64,000 nucleotides of DNA from Venturia oleaginea (Eukaryota > Ascomycota > Dothideomycetes > Venturiales > Venturiaceae): NCBI GenBank assembly GCA_013176395.1, contig JABMLP010000001.1, positions 372,001-436,000 on the forward strand, written 5' to 3'. The position numbers and the translations under genes were made by a program. Position 1 is the stretch's first letter; each line of letters starts with the position of its first letter. Shown one piece after another: positions 58,769 to 64,000 of this stretch. Below the pieces are notes generated by a model, which was not told the origin of the DNA, ran no database searches, and saw nothing but the letters and a program-made list of their open reading frames with translations.

Positions 58769-59743
58769 TCAAAACCTACTAGAACTCTTAGAACCCCCCT
58801 TCCCCGCCAATGCAACATCCAACTTATCCTTTAGGAATTTGATGGCCCTCTGCCCCGTGCCATCAACGGTGTAAACGAAATGTCCCGCGTTAACGTTCAA
58901 CATCCCACCGCAAACACCATCGTTCTTATCGCAAAAGACCTCCACCTTATCCTTTGGAAACCCGGGGACTTGGCTCTTATCCTGTCTGTTGCGGGTGTCG
59001 CCGAAGAGCACGCCGACGGCGATGCGTTCTTGGATGTTCTTGGGGAGTTTGCCGACGGTGGCGTGCATGACTGCTGTTCCTTGACTGTTACACATGCGTT
59101 AGTAGGTGAACTTTTGCTTTTTGCGAGGGAGAGACCCGGTCTGAATGGGTTGGGCTATCAGACCGGGGATGAACGAACCTGTATCCACCAAAGGCAATAA
59201 CTGCCTCAGGGCATTTAGAAGCAGCCTTGGTGAACAATTCCGTCGCTTCGGCGACAGCTACCCGTGATGTCCCAATACCACCAATGTTATCTTGTATAGC
59301 GGCTTTGTATTTTGGTCCAACACCTTGGCAGATGACCTGCTCCTCGCCATAAATCTTCCGTAACGCGTTGCACATTTGTGGCCCCATAGATCCGCCCTAC
59401 CAAAATCAGTCTTGCACTTTTCCAATCGAGATTGACCTCGGAAAACAGTATTTCCTACCATATTTCCAACTTCTGTGGATGCGCGGGCGAAGATGAAGAT
59501 AACCTTGCCGCATGCCTTTCCGTCAACGAGCTCCGTTCTCGTCGATGGTCCAATTCCGGCGTCCAACAAACCATCTTTACCAGTCAAAGCAGCAATGGTT
59601 GTAATATAATTCGAGGTGGGTTTTGTTTTTGGAGGGTCGAGTTCGGGAATGTCTCCCGAGCCAGCCGCGCCTTTAGAGCTTTTCGGCTTCTGAGGCAAAG
59701 CAAGCGCAAGGCTGGCGAACAGACCAATAATAGCGGGCTTCAT
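58769..59743 (-). CDS. Cutinase
   Basis: Exons 59743-59459, 59396-59179 and 59084-58769 (introns 62 and 94 nt) encode 272 residues. The signal peptide is MKPAIIGLFASLALALP, then a short Lys/Ser/Pro-rich linker. Family marks are CGKVIFIFARASTEVGNM, MGPQMCNALR, the nucleophile motif GYSQG (Ser168), the Asp/Cys region FCDKNDGVCGG with catalytic Asp, and GHFVYTVDG with the catalytic His. The Ser168 codon is split AG|T by the second intron. The enzyme is a secreted serine esterase that hydrolyses cutin or other polyesters. The ATG at 59755 would add four residues. Confidence 0.93.
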
Positions 59744-61318
59744 GATTGTTGTCACGTTGTGAAGTGAAAGCTCGACGTCGTCAAAACGGAAAGGACAGTG
59801 CTGGAAATCTCAAATCGAACGCCTTGCGAGAGTGAATGAAAAAAGTAAAAGAGCCCAGGCAATAGAAAAGGTTCAATTAGGTTATTCAAGAGATACATGA
59901 ACAAGTATGTCGGAAAATACAAGCTGGCAGGCTCCGATTTGGCTCGCGAGGAACAAGCCCATGCGCATTTTTGCACTGAAGTATATTAACAAGTGACCAT
60001 GTATTGACGAGATACTCCTTCTCGGGAATCTCTGGAAGGTTTTTGCGTTGCGAAGTACTCATGAATCTGAAACTTGGTCCACCTACCTCCTTGGCCTGTT
60101 CAGGTACTCGTATAAAGGCATATCCATACGATTCACGCAAGAAGAGCTAAAACAGGAACGAATTCTCTGGTTGTAGTAAGTCTGGAATCCATCATCCAGA
60201 CATCTGGCAGACATCTGGCAGACATCTGGGTTACCAGTCTTCGCATCAATGCTCGCTATCGTTTATGGATGGTAGGAGCTTGAGATCGATTTGTTGCATT
60301 GTATCGCTCCATATAGCCAGCAGCTGTACGCGTAATATCATCTACTGAAGTGTCATGGTGATGCATGAGGTGCGGTGACGAGAATGGGGTGGAAGGCGGA
60401 TACGGATCCTGTCTTGTTGTCGCGTTACGTTGCGACTCCGGTCCCAAAACGACATAGTGCGACGACTGTAGATGAAAGGTAGGTAGTGTTCTGTGAAAAT
60501 TGGCGCGTAAATCTGTCAAGTTGAGACGAAACATTACGCTTGGCACGTGGCATATTTATCCTACTGCACATTCGCAAAGAAGGCCTGTAGGGCAATGTAG
60601 GCACAGTCACGATGTCAAGCAAGCTTCTCCGCGTTCAAACTGGTCTTGGCCTGCTCGGCTACAGTTATATATCAATCATTTATAACCATGCCATCTAAAC
60701 GCAGCTTTAACCTCGTTCCATCCGAAGTACCTTTACCCGGTTGATGTCCTCGCGTCAGCAGATTCGTTCTGATTTCCTCCAAGATTCCGAGCTCGAATGG
60801 CCAGGAAATTAAATTGTATGAGAGGATAGACATCAAGAGAAGCATGGACTTACGTTAGCTATTAGCTGCTGGTTTTTCCGGAGTCCTATGGGGTTGTCGT
60901 CTGTAGTGACAACATGAAGCGATTTTGGAGGGAGTGATCTGGTCGAAGAGCCAAAACACTGCCAGCGCTGCGGGACTGTCAAATGGAGGGTTCCAAACCT
61001 GCTTTCATTATTTTGCAAGCAGCTGCTCAACAGCTCCCTTTCAAGTTCGAAGTCGATGGCGAGAGAGCCCTGGCAATGAATCGGAGAAAGCGGCGTTCCA
61101 CTCCTGCCGTTCCTCGCCCATTTTCAACGACAGTGAGTGATCGCCCAACGTTTTGTCAGCATTGCGGTGCATTGAAGCAAGATTCTGGTGGAGAATGACA
61201 TGTACTAGAAATTATATCGTCATGTTTTGTGGCCAATGACACTTTATCCGTATCCTACAACCTACACCAGCGAGTATGATGTTAATGTCTTTCGCTTTTC
61301 ATTTCTCGTGTCAGTAGA
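59744..61318. other. Intergenic, no supported gene
   Basis: Several short frames on both strands have no protein-like features. A threefold 11-bp repeat AGACATCTGGC sits at 60198-60230. Confidence 0.55.
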
Positions 61319-61930
61319 TCATTCACACTGCGGACTTGTAGGAACCTCAAAGATGGAGTCAGCCAAAGCTTTCATGCTGGGGTCTTCCAACTTCGTGAGC
61401 TCAGCTTTGATCGACGTGACAATGCTGTCGGACAGCCCATCTTTGGATCGTGAATAGAAATCCAGTCCAGCAGGTGTAAAGAGTGTCTTGCCAAAGTATG
61501 TCACCACCCAACTCGAATCCGACGCGACGTCCTCACCCCACCCCAATATTTCCCATTGACTGCTTGCAATCATAAGCATTCCTTTTCCTCTCCAGATGTA
61601 TGCCCATCCAGCGCCCAGTTCGGGCACAGTAACAGCTCGCGACACTCCGTGAACACTACTGTCTTTGCCACCGGCCAGTTTCTTGTATTCTACGAGATCG
61701 TCGAAGTTTGGGGCCGCGTCACCTTCTTGGGGAAGAGTGGTGTATGTAATCCTGACATTGCTCTTGCTCTTCCACATTGGCAGAGTCGAGTGTGTGACGT
61801 GCCATGTTCCCGCGATCCATTCAGGTGTCGGGGGAGGAATGGAGGCAGGCGAAGCCTTTGCTGATTTGATTGTGTGAGGGGAGGGATTTCGCAGGGTGAT
61901 TGTCGGAGACGAGGTGTCGACGGCCGACAT
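61319..61930 (-). CDS. Lipocalin/calycin-like protein
   Basis: A 203-residue intronless frame. After a Ser/Pro-rich lead (about 1-35) comes WIAGTWHVTHSTLPMWKSKS, the GxW-type opening strand of a lipocalin-like barrel. It is followed by strands NVRITYTTLP, WAYIWRGKGMLMIASSQWEI and SSWVVTYFGKTLFTPAGLDF, then a C-terminal helix. No signal peptide. Proteins of this shape bind small hydrophobic molecules; ligand unknown. The assignment rests on the pattern of the first strand and the alternating hydrophobic strands. Confidence 0.65.
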   Translation of the reverse strand: MSAVDTSSPTITLRNPSPHTIKSAKASPASIPPPTPEWIAGTWHVTHSTLPMWKSKSNVRITYTTLPQEGDAAPNFDDLVEYKKLAGGKDSSVHGVSRAVTVPELGAGWAYIWRGKGMLMIASSQWEILGWGEDVASDSSWVVTYFGKTLFTPAGLDFYSRSKDGLSDSIVTSIKAELTKLEDPSMKALADSIFEVPTSPQCE

Positions 61931-62010
61931 GGTGGGAAGCGGTGAGAATTGGTGATGATTGATCAGGCTGAGTGAGGCAATATATTGGTGAATGATAAGG
62001 CTGATAGCTG

Positions 62011-62400
62011 ATGTCCGATGGACAGAAAACGAGGCCTCCCTCCCCTATTTTTGGATCCTGGCGCAGTTCCGGTCGATCCTCCGATCATGTCTTCAACCTC
62101 TCGCCTCTCCCCCAAACCTCCTCACAACACAGCGAGCACACATTTGCCCAGCGTCTAAACATGTCGCCAATCGCACCAAACACTTGGCCCGCGGAATCGA
62201 CATCCAAGCAATGGCCTTTCGCTGCCAGACTTGGAGACGGCGATGTAACGTCTAACGTTGTCGGCTTCAGGAAGCCGGGCCTCGTCAGCTTTGAAACTAT
62301 TGTGACAACCACCGATGGTGGCGAAGCATTACTCTGCCCCACAGTATACGACACAATTCGCCCTTGGGAAGAAGAAAGTGTCTGTGTTCTCCAGTATATA
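62011..62400 (+). other. Possible small gene or long 5' leader
   Basis: A frame starting MSDGQKTRPPSPIFGSWRSS, or internally at 62161 (MSPIAPNTWPAEST), is open through VGFRKPGLVSFETIVTTTDG and beyond 62400, where it becomes low-quality and overlaps the next gene's leader. The first 120 residues are plausible but unrecognised. It is divergent from the lipocalin-like gene, 80 bp away. Confidence 0.3.
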
Positions 62401-62641
62401 CCTATTTTCTCTCTTCCCAGCTGCTACTGTCTGGAAAGTGTTTTCGTCTTGTTGTTCTTCTACCTCTCTTTGTTATTCAACAATCCTAATATCAATGCTA
62501 CTGTCGTTTGGCTTTCATACTTGCATATAGCAGAAGGCAATCCAATACTCTCTAATTGTAATCAACTCTTCTCTCCAGAATCTGAACCTTCATCTTGCTC
62601 GAGCCGTTCAGATCGCACTCACTCTCGCTCTCATCAACGAC

Positions 62642-63797
62642 ATGCTTTCATTAATCCAAATAGCAGCTTTTGGCTCTCTGCTGTGGCAATCAGTAATAGC
62701 GCGACCTCAAATCTCTACATCAACAACATGCAACAACTCACCTGCGCTGTGCTCAAGAGGTTATGGCAATATCACACATCTGGGCGCTCACGACTCGCCC
62801 TTTGTATCGAATTCGTCGAATCGATTTACATCGTCAGGAAACCAATTCTTCAATAGCACGGCGCAACTCGATGCGGGCGTGCGGTTGTTGAGTGCGCAAA
62901 TTCACACTAAAAATTCGACCGATCCCTCACTGCATCTATGCCATTCAGAGTAAGATTTGGACGCCAGATTTCAACCTTGTTAATACTAACAGGCGTAGTT
63001 GTGCTCTATACGACGCAGGTCCTCTCACCACTTGGCTCGCGTCAATATCAGCGTGGCTGGATGCCAACCCGAACGAAGTTGTCACACTCCTCCTAGTCAA
63101 CTCGATCAACGCCGATGCCTCAACGTTGGCAACTCAATTCTCATCCTCTGGCATCACAAAATTCGCCTACACTCCAACCAAAGTGCCCACTTCAGCAGCG
63201 GGCTGGCCCACACTCCAAACTCTCATCACAGCAAACACACGTCTCATAACCTTTATTGCATCTCTACCCTCCGGCAACGCCGTCGCACCATATCTGCTGG
63301 ACGAATTTACCTCCGTCTGGGAGAACCCCTATGACAATATTTCGCCTAGTAACTTCACTTGCACTCCTGATCGTCCTGCCACTGTGAAGGGCTCCCTCAC
63401 CACCGCCAAAACATCGGGAAAACTCTTCTTGATGAACCATTTCCTCTATGTTAGTCAGTTGTTCGGCATCGAATCGCCAAATGTCGATGCCTCAGCTACA
63501 ACCAACAGCCCGGACACGACTCTTGCAGGCAGCCTTGGTAGTGCGGCGTCGACTTGCAAGACTCAGTACGGATCTGCGCCCAACTTCATCCTTGTAGATT
63601 GGTTCAACGTCGGTCCGGCTATTTCCACAGTGGATAGCTTGAATGGTGTAACTAGCAATATTAGTGGGAGGAAGAGTGTCAGCACTACTGTTATGAGCCA
63701 AACATTTCAAGGCGCTGCTATTGGTGTTGACAGGGGACGAAGTGTAATTGCATTGGTAGTTGGGTTTGGCGTTGCTGTCTTCGCTGGTTGGATATAG
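62642..63797 (+). CDS. Secreted PI-PLC X-domain-like phosphodiesterase
   Basis: Exons 62642-62949 and 62999-63797 (49-nt intron) encode 368 residues. A signal peptide (SLIQIAAFGSLLWQSVIA) is followed by GYGNITHLGAHDSPFV, the PLC-like first catalytic region with His. Then come LDAGVRLLSAQIH, CALYDAGPLTTWLASISAWL with NPNEVVTLLLVN, and FILVDWFNVG. The C-terminus is a hydrophobic tail (VIALVVGFGVAVFAGWI) after a small-residue stretch, suggesting a GPI anchor. Fungal members resemble bacterial PI-PLC but their substrate is unproven. Confidence 0.85.
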
Positions 63798-64000
63798 ATT
63801 ATGCACTCTTTGGAAATTAGCATTGCGTGGGCGCATTTGGGGTTAAATTTGCTTGCATAGCGTGGATCTTTCGTTGGCATAGCATTGAGGACTTTACGAC
63901 TGCACGAACAATTTTTTAGACCAACATTCAGAATGAAAGGAAGAGATGGCCTCATTGGCAATGATATGATCTGGCTTTTGATTCCGTTCCCCTTTGGCTT
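63798..64000. other. 3' flank, nothing seen
   Basis: The stretch after the PLC-like gene up to the window edge, with no supported frame. Confidence 0.6.

Noticed and set aside
61227..61864. Plus-strand frames opposite the lipocalin-like gene
   Set aside because: Antisense shadows of a well-supported coding frame.
1..64000. Secondary-metabolite gene cluster including the two flavin monooxygenases
   Set aside because: The monooxygenases lie 54 kb apart with housekeeping genes between them, and no synthase, terpene cyclase or pathway regulator is present.
1..64000. tRNA and rRNA genes
   Set aside because: I saw no cloverleaf with proper A and B boxes. A dedicated scan (tRNAscan-SE) was not possible, so a missed tRNA cannot be excluded.

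Overview
The window is nuclear DNA of a filamentous ascomycete, most likely a Leotiomycete (Helotiales-like). Genes carry short GT-AG introns, mostly 47-62 nt, with CTAAC/CTGAT branch sites. The gene set is fungal: a SAGA Spt8, an APC3/Cdc27, an InsP5 2-kinase, a mitoribosomal mL60, a TRAPP subunit, and secreted cutinase, phytase and M43 protease. Fot1/pogo-type transposons and transition-type decay of repeats also fit. The class placement is inference from gene style, not from a marker comparison.

Layout. 0-2.1 kb: 3' half of a Baeyer-Villiger-type flavin monooxygenase (+), then a decayed reading frame. 2.2-8.6 kb: an unknown basic protein (-), a small secreted I9 inhibitor-like protein (-), the palmitoyltransferase Pfa5 (+), an unresolved hypothetical gene (-) and the ER targeting protein Snd2 (-). 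9-19 kb: Cdc27, Slc1-type acyltransferase, a HET-C/CinY-like membrane protein and a membrane-anchored TIM-barrel hydrolase-like protein, all on +. 19-24 kb is gene-poor: foldback repeats, a coiled-coil pseudogene broken by three in-frame TAG codons, and decayed tandem repeats. 24.2-27.4 kb: mL60 (-) and TRAPPC2/Trs20 (+) sharing a 93-bp promoter, a weak small gene, and a Ctr copper transporter with its 3' end duplicated. 27.4-35.3 kb: repeat-rich DNA around a five-exon NFX1-type zinc-finger SF1 helicase (-). 35.4-41.7 kb: Spt8, M43 metalloprotease and Ipk1 (+). 42.5-49.1 kb: a large PPR-like mitochondrial protein (-) and a phytase-like histidine acid phosphatase (-). 50.3-50.9 kb: a CFEM-like secreted protein (+). 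51.4-54.9 kb: two different Fot1/pogo-type elements side by side. 55-59.8 kb: a phenol hydroxylase-like monooxygenase (-), a 261-bp MITE and a cutinase (-). 61.3-63.8 kb: a lipocalin-like protein (-) and a secreted PLC-like phosphodiesterase (+).

I rebuilt exon structures by hand from splice motifs, and the final models keep the reading frame through every junction. No metabolite cluster is evident: housekeeping and secreted-enzyme genes are interleaved with repeats.

The most unusual signal is a family of 66-75 bp foldback elements: two arms of about 28 nt, core TTTCTGGCAATC, ends GATCGATATCGAT. At least eight two-armed copies lie between 19.4 and 34.9 kb, one inside an intron of the NFX1-type helicase gene. 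Other notable items are the coiled-coil gene with only TAG stops, the internally deleted transposon with 46-bp inverted ends, and a 209-bp tandem duplication at the end of the second transposon.
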